DNA of 64,000 nt, taken from positions 21,959 to 85,958 of the forward strand of contig JAHLWR010000016.1 of assembly GCA_019057815.1 (NCBI GenBank), in the 5' to 3' direction. Positions 18,521 to 27,650 of the stretch are shown piece after piece. A program made the translations under genes and the position numbers. The DNA comes from Candidatus Heimdallarchaeota archaeon. GTDB lineage: Archaea; Asgardarchaeota; Heimdallarchaeia; Heimdallarchaeales; Heimdallarchaeaceae. A model generated the notes under the pieces. The model was not told the DNA's origin, searched no databases, and saw nothing but the letters and a program-made list of their open reading frames with translations. Positions within the stretch are counted from its first letter, which is position 1. Each line of letters begins with the position of its first letter.

Positions 18521-19666
18521 ATGCCAATAGCAGTAATACTTGGAGGAGGTTTTGCTGGCCTTACAATTGCAAACAAACTAGCAATAAAGCTAAAAAAAAG
18601 AAAAGAAGTCGAAATAGTACTAATAGAACCAGCTGATTCTCATCTTTATGAGCCTGGTTTGCTCTACTATCCTTTTAATGATAAACCATTGTCAAAGCTA
18701 GAGAAACCTATTTCTAAAATACTTCGTAAGAATGTTAAGCACATAAAGCAGAAAGCTATTAAAATTGACTATGAGAACAAGAAAATAACTCTAGAAGATG
18801 GTGAAGTGATTGATTACAACTGTTTGGTTATGGCAACAGGTGTTGATCTAAAAGAAGAAAGGCTTGGTCTAACTGATAAGGATAATGTTCATCATTTTTA
18901 TTCAGCAGAAGCGACTTTAAAAATAAGAGAAGCTTTGAAGAATTTCAAAGGTGGGAATATTGTTATTTCACCATCCACAGTACCCTATAAATGTCCACCT
19001 GCACCGATTGAATTTGCTTTTCTGTTAGATGAATATCTACGTAGAAAAAAAATAAGAGACAAAACTAACATCAAATTCCTATATCCTTTACCACGTCCTT
19101 TCAACATTCGAGTAGTTGCAGCTAAAATACTGAAACTTTTCGAGAAAAAAGACATAGAATTTGAACCATTCTTCAATTATGATAAAATTGATACAGAGAA
19201 CAAGAAAATTCTCTCTTTTGAGGGTGATGAAGCTTCTTATGATCTTTTAGTGATAATCCCTCCTCATGAAGGGCAAGATATTATCAAAGATTCTGGATTA
19301 GGAGATAAAGAAGGATTCGTACTTACAGACAGAGAAACTTTGCAAGTTGAAGGACAAAAGAGTATTTACGCTGTTGGTGATTGCACAAATATTCCAGTAT
19401 CAAAAGCTGGTACAGTTGCTCATTTCGCTGCAGATGTCATAGTAAAGAATATGATATCGAAAATAGATAATAAAGAACCAACTGCGCGTTATGACGGTAA
19501 AACACTTTGTTTTCTAGTTACTAGCTCAAGTAAATCATTCTTATTGGATTTTTCATTTAAGAAAGAACCTAGAAAGATTGGTTTGCATTCCTGGCGCATT
19601 TATGGGATTATGAAAAAACTATTTCAATACTTTTACTTTGGTGGTCTAATTACAGGTAGAATTTAG
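18521..19666 (+). CDS. SQR-like FAD-dependent pyridine nucleotide-disulfide oxidoreductase
   Basis: About 381 aa. A Rossmann start (VILGGGFAGLTIA), a VMATGVD segment and SIYAVGDCTNIP (second FAD site) mark a sulfide:quinone reductase/NDH-2-type flavoprotein. A Cys in PYKCPPAP corresponds to a redox Cys seen in SQR-like proteins. Placed between two TusA genes, it probably oxidises sulfide or persulfide and hands sulfur to TusA; this is inferred. ATG 18521 with GGT upstream is preferred over the TTG at 18506, which lies inside tusA. Confidence 0.8.
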   Translation: MPIAVILGGGFAGLTIANKLAIKLKKRKEVEIVLIEPADSHLYEPGLLYYPFNDKPLSKLEKPISKILRKNVKHIKQKAIKIDYENKKITLEDGEVIDYNCLVMATGVDLKEERLGLTDKDNVHHFYSAEATLKIREALKNFKGGNIVISPSTVPYKCPPAPIEFAFLLDEYLRRKKIRDKTNIKFLYPLPRPFNIRVVAAKILKLFEKKDIEFEPFFNYDKIDTENKKILSFEGDEASYDLLVIIPPHEGQDIIKDSGLGDKEGFVLTDRETLQVEGQKSIYAVGDCTNIPVSKAGTVAHFAADVIVKNMISKIDNKEPTARYDGKTLCFLVTSSSKSFLLDFSFKKEPRKIGLHSWRIYGIMKKLFQYFYFGGLITGRI

Positions 19667-19675
19667 GTGATTAAA

Positions 19676-19915
19676 ATGATGGATTACACAATAACAAAAA
19701 CTCTTGATGTTAAAAAACTCAATTGCCCTTTTCCTATTCTCAAAACAAAGAAAGCAATAAATGATATTGAGATAGGAGAGTATCTAGAAGTTTTAGCCAC
19801 TGATCCAGGATCAGTTTCAGATTTTCAAGCTTGGTGTAATTCTACAAGTCATGAACTTGTGGAATCATCTCAGGAAAATGGAATTTTTAGGTACATTATA
19901 AAGAAAACTAAATAA
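19676..19915 (+). CDS. tusA: TusA/SirA family sulfur carrier, second copy
   Basis: 79 aa. LDVKKLNCPFPILKTKKAI supplies the C-P-x-P motif and YLEVLATDPGS the second conserved strand. It is clearly diverged from the first TusA (the CPFP versus CPGP loop differs), so the two probably serve different partners. AGGTGA lies five bases before the ATG at 19676. It starts ten bases after the flavoprotein stop. Confidence 0.9.
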   Translation: MMDYTITKTLDVKKLNCPFPILKTKKAINDIEIGEYLEVLATDPGSVSDFQAWCNSTSHELVESSQENGIFRYIIKKTK

Positions 19916-19929
19916 AAAGAGGTATAAAA

Positions 19930-20403
19930 ATGTCAGAAAAAAAGAAAAGATTAGCAATAATAGCCTCACAAGCTAATATAACAGGAGCATATCCACCACT
20001 ACTCTTAGCTACAACAGCAGCTGCTATGGACTATGAAGTAGGAATATTCTTCACATTCTTTGGGTTAAATATGCTTAAGAAGAATAAGTTAAACAAAATT
20101 AAGATAACACCAGCTGGTGAAACAGCAATGCCTATGCCTATTCCTCAAATAGTAGGTGTCTTACCAGGAATGACAAGTATGGCAACAAAAATGATGAAGA
20201 GCTGGATGAAAAAAGCAAATGTTGCAAAATTGCAAGAACTTATGGACATCGCTGTAGAATCAGGAGTGAAACTTATCGCATGCCAAATGACAATGGAAGT
20301 CATGAAAATCAAGCGAAAGGATTTGATTGATGAATGTGTTGTTGGTGGCGCCGCTACATTTATAGAATTTGCTTCAGAAGCTGATATTAACCTGTACATT
20401 TAG
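19930..20403 (+). CDS. DsrE2-like sulfur transfer protein
   Basis: 157 aa, DsrE/DsrF/DrsH-like (DsrE2 type). It has an N-terminal RLAIIASQANI strand-loop, a TTAAAMDYEVGIFFTFFG segment, a Met-rich central part, and the likely persulfide Cys in VKLIACQMTMEV. In known pathways DsrE2 exchanges sulfur with TusA. The position after tusA fits this. RBS AGAGGT lies upstream of the ATG. Confidence 0.85.
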   Translation: MSEKKKRLAIIASQANITGAYPPLLLATTAAAMDYEVGIFFTFFGLNMLKKNKLNKIKITPAGETAMPMPIPQIVGVLPGMTSMATKMMKSWMKKANVAKLQELMDIAVESGVKLIACQMTMEVMKIKRKDLIDECVVGGAATFIEFASEADINLYI

Positions 20404-20412
20404 GTGCATTGA

Positions 20413-20787
20413 ATGACTGAACAAGACAAAGTAATCTTTGTTGTAACACATGGGGAAGAATATAAAGATCGTCTAGAATCTCCCCTTCATTTAGCTTCTC
20501 TTGCAGCTATGCTTGATGCAGATGTGAAGATGGTTTATACAATGTCTGCTGGTTTGCTTCTTAAGAAAGGTGTAGCAGAGAATCTCATTCCGAAAGAAGG
20601 AAGAAAGTCCCTCATTGAAACAATTCGAGAAGCAAAAGAAGCTGGTGTTAAAATCTATGTATGCAGTCCAGTTCTAGAATGGAACGATTTAAAGAGAGAA
20701 GACTTTATCGATGAAGTAGATGATATCGTTGGTGGAATGTTTTTGATTACTGAATCCTTGGATGCAAAAGTAACATATACGTTTTAG
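20413..20787 (+). CDS. DsrE family protein
   Basis: 124 aa with a DsrE-like alpha-beta fold: VIFVVTHGEEYKD, AAMLDADVKMVYTMSAG and the Cys in GVKIYVCSPVLEWN. It is shorter than, and distinct from, the DsrE2 gene before it (nine-base gap). Probably it is the second sulfur acceptor of the relay. The C-terminal acidic DDIVGG segment matches the place of the DsrE GGA loop in the previous protein. Confidence 0.8.
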   Translation: MTEQDKVIFVVTHGEEYKDRLESPLHLASLAAMLDADVKMVYTMSAGLLLKKGVAENLIPKEGRKSLIETIREAKEAGVKIYVCSPVLEWNDLKREDFIDEVDDIVGGMFLITESLDAKVTYTF

Positions 20788-20796
20788 TGATAAATA

Positions 20797-21204
20797 ATGT
20801 CTACCGCGCTTTATTCTCTTCTTTCGGACGAATTATCATGTTTTGATATTATAAAAGCGTTTTTTGCCCTTTCAGACAATGAAATAGAGATTCTTTCATG
20901 TGTTCATAATAAACAAGGAATTGGCATTGAAGGATTAACGGAAATAATCCCAAAGAACAGAACTACAATTTCTAGATCAATTCAGAGGTTGACTTCAATA
21001 GGCGTTATTCGAAAAGATAAAGTTAATCTTGTAAAGGGAGGTTACAAGTTCGTTTACTACAGCAAACCGGTGAACGAAATAAAGGAATTTTTGCTAGAAT
21101 TAATTGATAAATTAGCTATAAGCATGAAAAATTCTATGCAAAACCTCTCTGATGAACGTTGTGCAGAACTGTTCAAAGAAGTTGTTAATAAGTATAAAAA
21201 ATAA
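20797..21204 (+). CDS. Winged-helix regulator of the sulfur operon
   Basis: 135 aa. Residues about 25-85 form a winged helix (LSDNEIEILSCVHNKQGIGIEGLTEII, then TTISRSIQRLTSIGVI and a wing with KGGYKFVYY), closest in style to TrmB/MarR-type archaeal regulators. The C-terminal helices probably dimerise. No metal-binding Cys pair is obvious, but single Cys residues are present. It is the last gene of the operon and likely controls it through the repeats at 18.22 kb. Confidence 0.75.
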   Translation: MSTALYSLLSDELSCFDIIKAFFALSDNEIEILSCVHNKQGIGIEGLTEIIPKNRTTISRSIQRLTSIGVIRKDKVNLVKGGYKFVYYSKPVNEIKEFLLELIDKLAISMKNSMQNLSDERCAELFKEVVNKYKK

Positions 21205-21254
21205 AAATCCTAAAAACTTAACTTCGTTCTTTTTCTGATCTTTAATTTACACCA

Positions 21255-22154
21255 TTATTCGTGTAATAAACGTTTCATATACTTACTCAGTCTAGCTTGG
21301 AACTTATTCCTTCTAGAAAATGGGATATCCAACTCATATCTTTTCGTAAATAATTTCTGAAGTTCTTTATGAGAATCAATGTGCATCCCAATGACCCACT
21401 TAGCTTTTTCTTTGAGTAGAGCTTCATGATCATCTTTCAAAATCATTTCAATATAGTCATTCAGATACCCTTTCTCGTCTCTAGCAATTGAAATGATTTT
21501 TCCTTTTTTGTTCTTTATGGCAACAGAATCTCCTTTATTCTGCTCTTTGGAGAAGGAGTATAGAATATTATGCACTAGTTGCTTCTCACAACTTTTATCA
21601 GAGTAAGTTATTAGAGAAAAATCGTAAGAAGCTTCATATGGAATAGCTTTGTCGATTACGCTAGCTAACTCTATTAGCCCTTTTTCATCCAAACTTGGTT
21701 GTAACACTACTTTGGTTGTAATCATTGCAGCTACGATTATCTCTCTTAATGTTGTTAAGTCAACTTTTTCAAGAATTGTATTAGGATCACTACGAAAGAT
21801 TTTTTCGTTTAGCATCACAGGTTCAGCTTCTATCTTATCAAAAATATCGGTTTGAAATAAAGGAGATGAGTAAAAACATAGATTATTGAAAGTATACTCC
21901 TCTGAAGGAATTATTAGACTGTGAGACAATGCTTTTGGTCTTCCAAAAGGATCCAATCCATCACTTCTAACTAGCTTCACAATGATATTACCTGAAGTAT
22001 GAGTGTATTTTGAAACATATTTAACATGCTCTTTATGCTTCGTTGATAATTCTGGCATGAAAACAATAGTATCATCGGATAATTCTTGAGGTAAATTTGA
22101 TTTTGATATATAATAACCTTTTTTGTCATCTCGACATGCTATTGCTTGAAACAT
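21255..22154 (-). CDS. Hypothetical protein, weakly like GTPase-associated GAP1-N
   Basis: 299 aa, soluble. The N-terminal 120 residues (YYISKSNLPQELSDD, then VRSDGLDPFGRPKALSHSLIIPSEEY) recall the N-terminal domain of bacterial GTPase-associated protein 1, where a G-R-P-x3-S-H core is followed by hydrophobic residues. The match is by eye and weak. The rest is helical. It is monocistronic. A link to the small GTPases of this organism would be of interest but is unproven. Confidence 0.4.
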   Translation of the reverse strand: MFQAIACRDDKKGYYISKSNLPQELSDDTIVFMPELSTKHKEHVKYVSKYTHTSGNIIVKLVRSDGLDPFGRPKALSHSLIIPSEEYTFNNLCFYSSPLFQTDIFDKIEAEPVMLNEKIFRSDPNTILEKVDLTTLREIIVAAMITTKVVLQPSLDEKGLIELASVIDKAIPYEASYDFSLITYSDKSCEKQLVHNILYSFSKEQNKGDSVAIKNKKGKIISIARDEKGYLNDYIEMILKDDHEALLKEKAKWVIGMHIDSHKELQKLFTKRYELDIPFSRRNKFQARLSKYMKRLLHE

Positions 22155-22249
22155 GATTCAAATACATTATCTAGTTAGCAGAATTTAAAGGTTATTAATA
22201 AAAATCTAATCTCTTCAAAATATTCTTAAACAGAATATAGCATTGGTTT

Positions 22250-23287
22250 ATGATGACTGAATATGAAGCTCTCTCAGAACTAATAGAAAGGATTGATGAG
22301 CTTGTCAAAAAAGATCAATACAATTTAGCGATTGAGACCATTGAAAATCAGATTGATAATTTCGGAGAAAAACAAATTTTGTACGATTTTTTGGGAAAAC
22401 TCAATATGCTGGTAAAAGATCCTCAAAAAGCTGCTGGTTTTCTAATCAACTCTCTCGAAATACAACCAGAAAATGCTCTCACTCTTGAACTACTGGGTGA
22501 TGCCTACTATGCGATGGAAAATTGGGAGGAAACGATTATTTCATGGCATAAATCATGTGAAATTGATCAACAAAAGTTTGATGTGTGGAAAAAACTGGGA
22601 GAGCTATATTATCAAATTGGTGAATATGCTAAAGCAACCAAAGCGTTGCAGGTTTTTCTAGAATTTGAAGAAGATGTCGATGTTTACAGTCTTTTAGCGG
22701 ACATATTTCGAAAAATGGGAAATGATATCGAAAGTTGGAATCAATTGATGAAAGCAGAAAAACTAGCCCCTGATAATCGAAGAATATTAATTCAAATTGG
22801 CCAATCATATTCAGATATTGGCAATTATGAAAGAGCTATTGACTATTTCCAAAAAGTAGTTTCGGATGAACCAGAAAATGCCTCTGCGCTCTTCTTCCTT
22901 GGTAAAATGCATGTTTCAAAGAAAAATTATACTCAAGCTATAGAATTTTTCTCTCAAATTATAGAAATTGACCCAGACAATGCTTTAGCATATTATGAAA
23001 TTGCGGATATTTACACTTCTCAAGCTAAAATCGATGAAGCTATTAAAATGTATGATGAATGCTTAAACAGTGATCCTTCAATCGAAGAAGCTTCAGTCGC
23101 GATTGCCTCCTTACATTGGGTATCCAAAAAATACGAAAAAGCTTTGACATATCTAAAAGATGCTCTCCGATACAATAAAGCAAGTATAGATGCTCTTCAA
23201 ATGATTGGTGATATTTACGAAGACATGGATGATAAAGAACAAGCTGAAGAATATTGGTCCAAAGTTGCTGAAATTAAGGAAGATTGA
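22250..23287 (+). CDS. TPR repeat protein
   Basis: 345 aa made of about nine tetratricopeptide repeats with the usual 34-residue period. Examples are ALTLELLGDAYYAMENWEE, DVWKKLGELYYQIGEYAKA and ALAYYEIADIYTSQAKIDEA. No signal, TM helix or catalytic domain. It is a protein-protein scaffold of unknown partner. Its stop overlaps the TTG start of the DUF123 gene, so the two are coupled. Confidence 0.85.
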   Translation: MMTEYEALSELIERIDELVKKDQYNLAIETIENQIDNFGEKQILYDFLGKLNMLVKDPQKAAGFLINSLEIQPENALTLELLGDAYYAMENWEETIISWHKSCEIDQQKFDVWKKLGELYYQIGEYAKATKALQVFLEFEEDVDVYSLLADIFRKMGNDIESWNQLMKAEKLAPDNRRILIQIGQSYSDIGNYERAIDYFQKVVSDEPENASALFFLGKMHVSKKNYTQAIEFFSQIIEIDPDNALAYYEIADIYTSQAKIDEAIKMYDECLNSDPSIEEASVAIASLHWVSKKYEKALTYLKDALRYNKASIDALQMIGDIYEDMDDKEQAEEYWSKVAEIKED

Positions 23288-23688
23288 TATGTATTCTTCG
23301 TGGTCCTGTAATTGCGTTTACTCACGGTTTGAAGGGGACATATATACTTTTTACGTTTTTAAGAGATAGAATCGATGTAAAGATAAGAGATAGAAAAGTA
23401 ACCATTAGCACAGGTTATTATGTTTATATAGGAAGCGCTTTCGGAGCAGGGGGACTTGCTTCCAGATTACATCGTCACTTACGGAAGAAAAAGAAAAGAT
23501 ACTGGCATATCGATCAGATAACTACTTCGGAATTTTGTGAAATACAATCAATTGGAATAATAATTGATAAAAAAATGGAATGTGAAGTGAGTGAAAAAAT
23601 TTCAAAAATCGGTATTATCGAATTAATAAATGGTTTTGGAAATAGTGACTGTAACTCGTGCCAAAGTCATTTATATAAATTACCTTAG
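23284..23688 (+). CDS. DUF123 / Uri-type GIY-YIG-like endonuclease
   Basis: 134 aa. GLKGTYILFTFL, then GYYVYIGSAFGAGGLASRLHRHLR, YWHIDQIT and the C-terminal GFGNSDCNSCQSHLY match the archaeal DUF123 (COG1833) family, a GIY-YIG-like nuclease relative. The start is the TTG at 23284, overlapping the TPR stop by four bases. A second, broken copy of the gene lies 2.2 kb downstream. Role unknown; DNA repair is possible. Confidence 0.8.
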   Translation: MICILRGPVIAFTHGLKGTYILFTFLRDRIDVKIRDRKVTISTGYYVYIGSAFGAGGLASRLHRHLRKKKKRYWHIDQITTSEFCEIQSIGIIIDKKMECEVSEKISKIGIIELINGFGNSDCNSCQSHLYKLP

Positions 23689-23749
23689 AAGATTATAGCC
23701 ATCAATTTTGTTTTGTAGCATTATTTTAGTGACTTTAACACGTTCTCTG

Positions 23750-25095
23750 AATAAATGAACTACTCCTACCTAAAGGTAAGCGTTTCTTGATTCATTGAAA
23801 AGACTTGACCACTGATGATTGCTGAAGCAGTGATAGTGATTAGAGGTCTGTTCTCCACAAGTAAAGAGGCATATCCCTTACCCCTCTTCAAAATGTTTAT
23901 TGAAGCGTTATAGTCGCGGTCTATCTCTAAGTCGCAATAAGGACAAGAGTGTGTCCTATCATTTAATGTCTTAGGAACTATCTCTCCACATCTGGAACAT
24001 TCTTGAGTAGTACCTCTTGGTGGAACTTTAACTAGTTCTTTATCAGCGTTTACAGCTTTATAAGATAAATAGTTGAAGAATATTCCCCATGAAGCGTCGA
24101 GAATGTTACGATGGAGTGTGCGTGACCGCTTGTGTTTCTTATTACCTTTCTGTGTGAGTCCTTTAATATTCAAGTTTTCCACACAGATAATATCATAATT
24201 ATCTACATAAAAGTTTGAGACTTTATGTAAGAAGTCTTTACGCTGGTCAACAGCTTTAGTGTAGAGTTTAGCCAACTGATATTTGGCTTTTAACCAATTC
24301 TTTGAACCTTGCTTTTTACGACTAAGAGATTTGTGCTTATTTTTAAGTTTCTTTAATTGTCTTTCTATGTTTTTAGGATTCTCTATCTCTCGTCCATCCG
24401 AATCCACTGCGTAAGAATTTATCCCTACATCTATCCCTACGCTTTTAGAGGTTTTAGGAAGAGATATAGGAGCGTTCTCTACTTGTATATTAGCGAACCA
24501 TCTACCTGTTTGAGAACGTTTGAGTATTATGCCCTTGACTTTGTTTGTACGTATACGATTGTTTAATCCTCTACAATTGATAGTACCTATCTTAGAAAAG
24601 GTTAGTTTATTTTTGTTTTCATCTATCTTGAATCCACTCTGGTTATAGTTGATAGTCTTGTACCATCCTTTTCCTTTGAAACGTAAGTGACCGATCTTAT
24701 GTCCATTCTTCTTTAATTGTGCTAGACTTTTGATATTTGTCCATAGAGTGTAATTGACCATCTGTAAAACTTTAGAATGTACTCCTTTCAATTCGGGAAT
24801 AGAACTGTTTTTTAGCCCTACTATAAACGATTGAGTTTTGATTTGTGTGAGTTTTTCTCCCTTCTCTTGTGCTTTCTTACACTCTTCTAGTAGCCTATTA
24901 TAGAGTTTTCTACAAATGTCCAACTGTTCAACAAGTTTTGCTTGTTGCTGTTTATTAGGGTACAGTTGCACTTTGTATGTTAGCATTAGTCCATTTCCTT
25001 ATCTCCTTAGTACTTTTTTCACTATAAAAAGCTGAGTAATAGATGAATAGATGTGTCTATAGCATTCATCCCCCACCTAAAGGAAGGGGATTTCT
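23750..25095 (-). mobile_element. IS605-family element carrying tnpB only
   Basis: The minus strand has a tnpB gene framed by related end sequences. One is gcagaaatccccttcctt plus taggtgggggat (25.06-25.095 kb). The other is cctttaggtaggagtagttcat at the tnpB 3' end (23.75-23.78 kb). Both can form short hairpins. No tnpA is present. The region over the tnpB 3' end should include the guide RNA of TnpB. Outer borders are approximate. Confidence 0.6.
23766..24986 (-). CDS. tnpB: TnpB, RNA-guided nuclease of IS605-type element
   Basis: 406 aa with a canonical active site: RuvC-I in VGIDVGINSYAV, RuvC-II in IICVENLNIKG, a four-Cys zinc finger (CSRCGE then CPYCD) and RuvC-III in DRDYNASINI. TnpB cuts DNA with an RNA guide made from its own 3' region and helps keep the element. 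The reading frame is intact. It lies between the DUF123 gene and dus. It differs from the 15-kb TnpB, which has a rearranged site. Confidence 0.95.
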   Translation of the reverse strand: MLTYKVQLYPNKQQQAKLVEQLDICRKLYNRLLEECKKAQEKGEKLTQIKTQSFIVGLKNSSIPELKGVHSKVLQMVNYTLWTNIKSLAQLKKNGHKIGHLRFKGKGWYKTINYNQSGFKIDENKNKLTFSKIGTINCRGLNNRIRTNKVKGIILKRSQTGRWFANIQVENAPISLPKTSKSVGIDVGINSYAVDSDGREIENPKNIERQLKKLKNKHKSLSRKKQGSKNWLKAKYQLAKLYTKAVDQRKDFLHKVSNFYVDNYDIICVENLNIKGLTQKGNKKHKRSRTLHRNILDASWGIFFNYLSYKAVNADKELVKVPPRGTTQECSRCGEIVPKTLNDRTHSCPYCDLEIDRDYNASINILKRGKGYASLLVENRPLITITASAIISGQVFSMNQETLTFR

Positions 25096-25096
25096 G

Positions 25097-25927
25097 CTAT
25101 GTATTAAGATTAAATTCGCGGTTCTTACACAATTCTATATATTCTTGTCTTACATCTTTTAATGTAGGTACTTTCATATTTTTTAATTGCCCAAATATCA
25201 ACGGATTATTCATCGCAGCTCTGCCAATCATAACTCCAACGCAACCGATTTCCTTCATTTTCTTTACATCCTCCTTAGTTTTAATATCGCCATTAGCAAC
25301 AATGTCTTTTCCTGTATTTACACATTCAGAAAAAACCCCCCAATCTGCTTTTATTTCATAGGACTCGGATCTATGTCTAGCATGTACTATAAAGAAATCT
25401 GCATCTACTCTTTCTATTAAACTAAGATATACTTTTTCTTTTTTTTCAGTTTTGTTTACTCCAAGACGTAACTTAATATTGACATTATAACCATAATTTT
25501 TAACAATATCAACCATTCTTTTGATTTTTGTTGGTCTTTTAATCATTGCACTCCCAATACCTTGTTTAACATACGTTTGTGAAGGGCAACAAAGATTCAG
25601 GTTGAAACCTTGAAAACCTTTTTCAGGAGAAAAACCAGATATAAACTCTTCTAGTTTTTGCTCATTCTTACCCATAATCTGGATCATAGTAGGAGTATCA
25701 TCGTAAAGTACAATCCTCTTCAAAGCAGATTTATTTTTCTTCACTAATGTTTCAAATCTTGTTAGTTCTGTAAAAGTAAGATCAGCACCATATTTGTGAC
25801 AGAGATATCTAAAACTAGAATCTGCCAACTTTTCCATAGGTGCTAGCATATACTGCATGATAGCTTGTTGTTTCTTTGAAGCTTTAAACATTTTTTTATT
25901 TACATGAAAAGAAAAAAAAGAAACCAT
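25097..25927 (-). CDS. tRNA-dihydrouridine synthase, probably C-terminally truncated
   Basis: Up to 276 aa of the Dus TIM barrel: YMLAPMEKLADSSFR, then GFNLNLCCPSQ with the catalytic Cys, KLRLGVN, FIVHARHRSESY, IVANGDIKT and VMIGRAAMNNP. Dus uses FMN to reduce uridines in tRNA. The helical C-terminal domain of about 60-80 residues seems mostly missing, since the gene stops at the border of the IS605 element. The start is unclear: ATG 25925-25927 abuts a duplicated foreign fragment, and in-frame ATGs at 25891, 25858 and 25849 are alternatives. Confidence 0.8.
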   Translation of the reverse strand: MVSFFSFHVNKKMFKASKKQQAIMQYMLAPMEKLADSSFRYLCHKYGADLTFTELTRFETLVKKNKSALKRIVLYDDTPTMIQIMGKNEQKLEEFISGFSPEKGFQGFNLNLCCPSQTYVKQGIGSAMIKRPTKIKRMVDIVKNYGYNVNIKLRLGVNKTEKKEKVYLSLIERVDADFFIVHARHRSESYEIKADWGVFSECVNTGKDIVANGDIKTKEDVKKMKEIGCVGVMIGRAAMNNPLIFGQLKNMKVPTLKDVRQEYIELCKNREFNLNT

Positions 25928-26184
25928 AGGAAGCGCTTTTGGTGCAGGGGGACTTACATCTAGATTACATCGTCACTTAAGTAAGAAAAAGAAAATATAC
26001 TGGCACATCGATCAGATAACTACTTCGGAATTTTGTGAAATACAATCAGTAGAAATAATAATCGATAGAAAAATGGAATGTGAAGTAAGCGAAAAAATTT
26101 CAAAAATCGATTTAATCGAATCTATAAATGGTTTGGAAATAGTGACTGTACATACTGTGCCAAAGTCATTTATATAAATTACCT
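25926..26184 (+). pseudogene. Broken second copy of the DUF123 gene
   Basis: The sequence matches the 23.3-kb DUF123 gene from its IGSAFGAGG codons to near its end. Conservation is high, with mostly third-position changes. It lacks the first 47 codons, has lost one T in the GGTTTTGGA run and gained one base after it, so the frame ends early. It starts exactly at the dus start codon, which suggests that the dus segment replaced its 5' part. Confidence 0.75.
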
Positions 26185-26386
26185 GAAAAGAAAAAAAGAT
26201 GTTGAAAAGAAGAATTTCCAAGAGATAAATCTATTTGAGGATATTAGATTGGAATCGGATAAGGATAAAGATAGATTAACAAATTGTAATAACAAAAATA
26301 ATACATAAATATATACTAATTTACTCTATATATTAGAAAGGGATAAAACAATATAAAATGGATAATAAAGATTAAGGTGATACACA

Positions 26387-27649
26387 ATTACGAAACTAAC
26401 AAAAGAAGAGATACATGATTATTTTTTCAAATTCTCATTACACAAAAGTCTCGATCATTTCTTCTCAAAAGAAGAGCAAACATCGACAGTTGTAGATTAC
26501 CTTACAATCAAAGGGAAAAAAATATCAAGATACATCAATGAATTTTGGACTTCAAAACAGAGAAAATCTTCTTCAATCCATGAAATATCATATAGAGCTT
26601 GTTTTAAAGCCCAACTTCCCCGTTTTTTTATCAAACTTCTAACAAAACCAAAAGATATTGTTTATGATCCTTTTAGCGGAAGAGGAACCACTATCATTGA
26701 AGCTGGATTATTAGGAAGACGTGTTATATCCAATGACATTAATCCTTTAAGCGAAATTCTTGCTTATCCTCGTTTCTTTATTCCTGAAATTCGAGATGTT
26801 GAAGAAAGGTTGAATAATTTAGATTTTGATTATTCTAATAGAGCTGACATTGACTTATCTATGTTCTATCACCCAAAGACAGAAGCAGAAATAATTTCTT
26901 TACGAAATTATTTGATTGAAAGAAAAAGAGAGAACAATGAAGATAACCTTGATCGGTGGATAAGAATGGTATCAACCAATCGTCTAACTGGTCATTCAAC
27001 AGGTTTTTTTTCTGTTTATACATTACCCCCAAATCAAGCAATACTGCCTGAAAGACAGATATCAATTAATAAGAAGAGAAATCAAAAACCTGATTATCGT
27101 AAAATTACAGAACGTATTTTGAGAAAGACAAAAACACTTTTACAGAATGTCAGTCAAGTAGAAAAAGAAAATTTGATTCTTGCAGGAAAAACTGTTAAAT
27201 TTCTAACAAAAGATGCTAGAGAGACTTTAAAAATCGAAAACGAAAGTGTCAATCTAGTAGTTACTTCTCCACCGTTCCTTGATGTTGTTCAATATTCAAA
27301 AGATAATTGGCTAAGATGTTGGTTCAACAATATTGATGTTGATGAAATTGAAAATAAAATCACTATGACTAAGAAACTTGATGATTGGTGTGATGTGATG
27401 AGTGATGTTTTCAGAGAGTTATACAGGATTACCAAAAAGGGAGGTTATGTAGCTTTTGAGGTAGGTGAAGTCAGAAAAGGTAAAATAAAACTTGATGAAT
27501 ATGTTGTTCCTTTAGGAGTAAATACAGGTTTTGAACCATTAGGAATTATTATTAATTTACAAGAATTCACGAAAACTGCCAATATCTGGGGCATAAATAA
27601 TCTTGAAAAAGGTACTAATACAAATAGGATTGTTTTATTTCAAAAATAA
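26387..27649 (+). CDS. Type II DNA methyltransferase (N4-C or N6-A), ATT start
   Basis: About 420 aa. Motif I is VYDPFSGRGTTIIEAG (about residue 98), motif IV is VVTSPPFLDVVQYS, and an FEVGEVRKG segment follows. TSPPF is usual for cytosine-N4 enzymes, but N6-adenine cannot be excluded. The frame is open from just after a TGA at 26378-26380 and contains no ATG, GTG or TTG until 26810, which would cut off motif I. An ATT at 26387 sits six bases after AAGGTGA, so I take it as start. It converges with the restriction gene at one base spacing. Confidence 0.8.
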   Translation: MTKLTKEEIHDYFFKFSLHKSLDHFFSKEEQTSTVVDYLTIKGKKISRYINEFWTSKQRKSSSIHEISYRACFKAQLPRFFIKLLTKPKDIVYDPFSGRGTTIIEAGLLGRRVISNDINPLSEILAYPRFFIPEIRDVEERLNNLDFDYSNRADIDLSMFYHPKTEAEIISLRNYLIERKRENNEDNLDRWIRMVSTNRLTGHSTGFFSVYTLPPNQAILPERQISINKKRNQKPDYRKITERILRKTKTLLQNVSQVEKENLILAGKTVKFLTKDARETLKIENESVNLVVTSPPFLDVVQYSKDNWLRCWFNNIDVDEIENKITMTKKLDDWCDVMSDVFRELYRITKKGGYVAFEVGEVRKGKIKLDEYVVPLGVNTGFEPLGIIINLQEFTKTANIWGINNLEKGTNTNRIVLFQK

Positions 27650-27650
27650 T

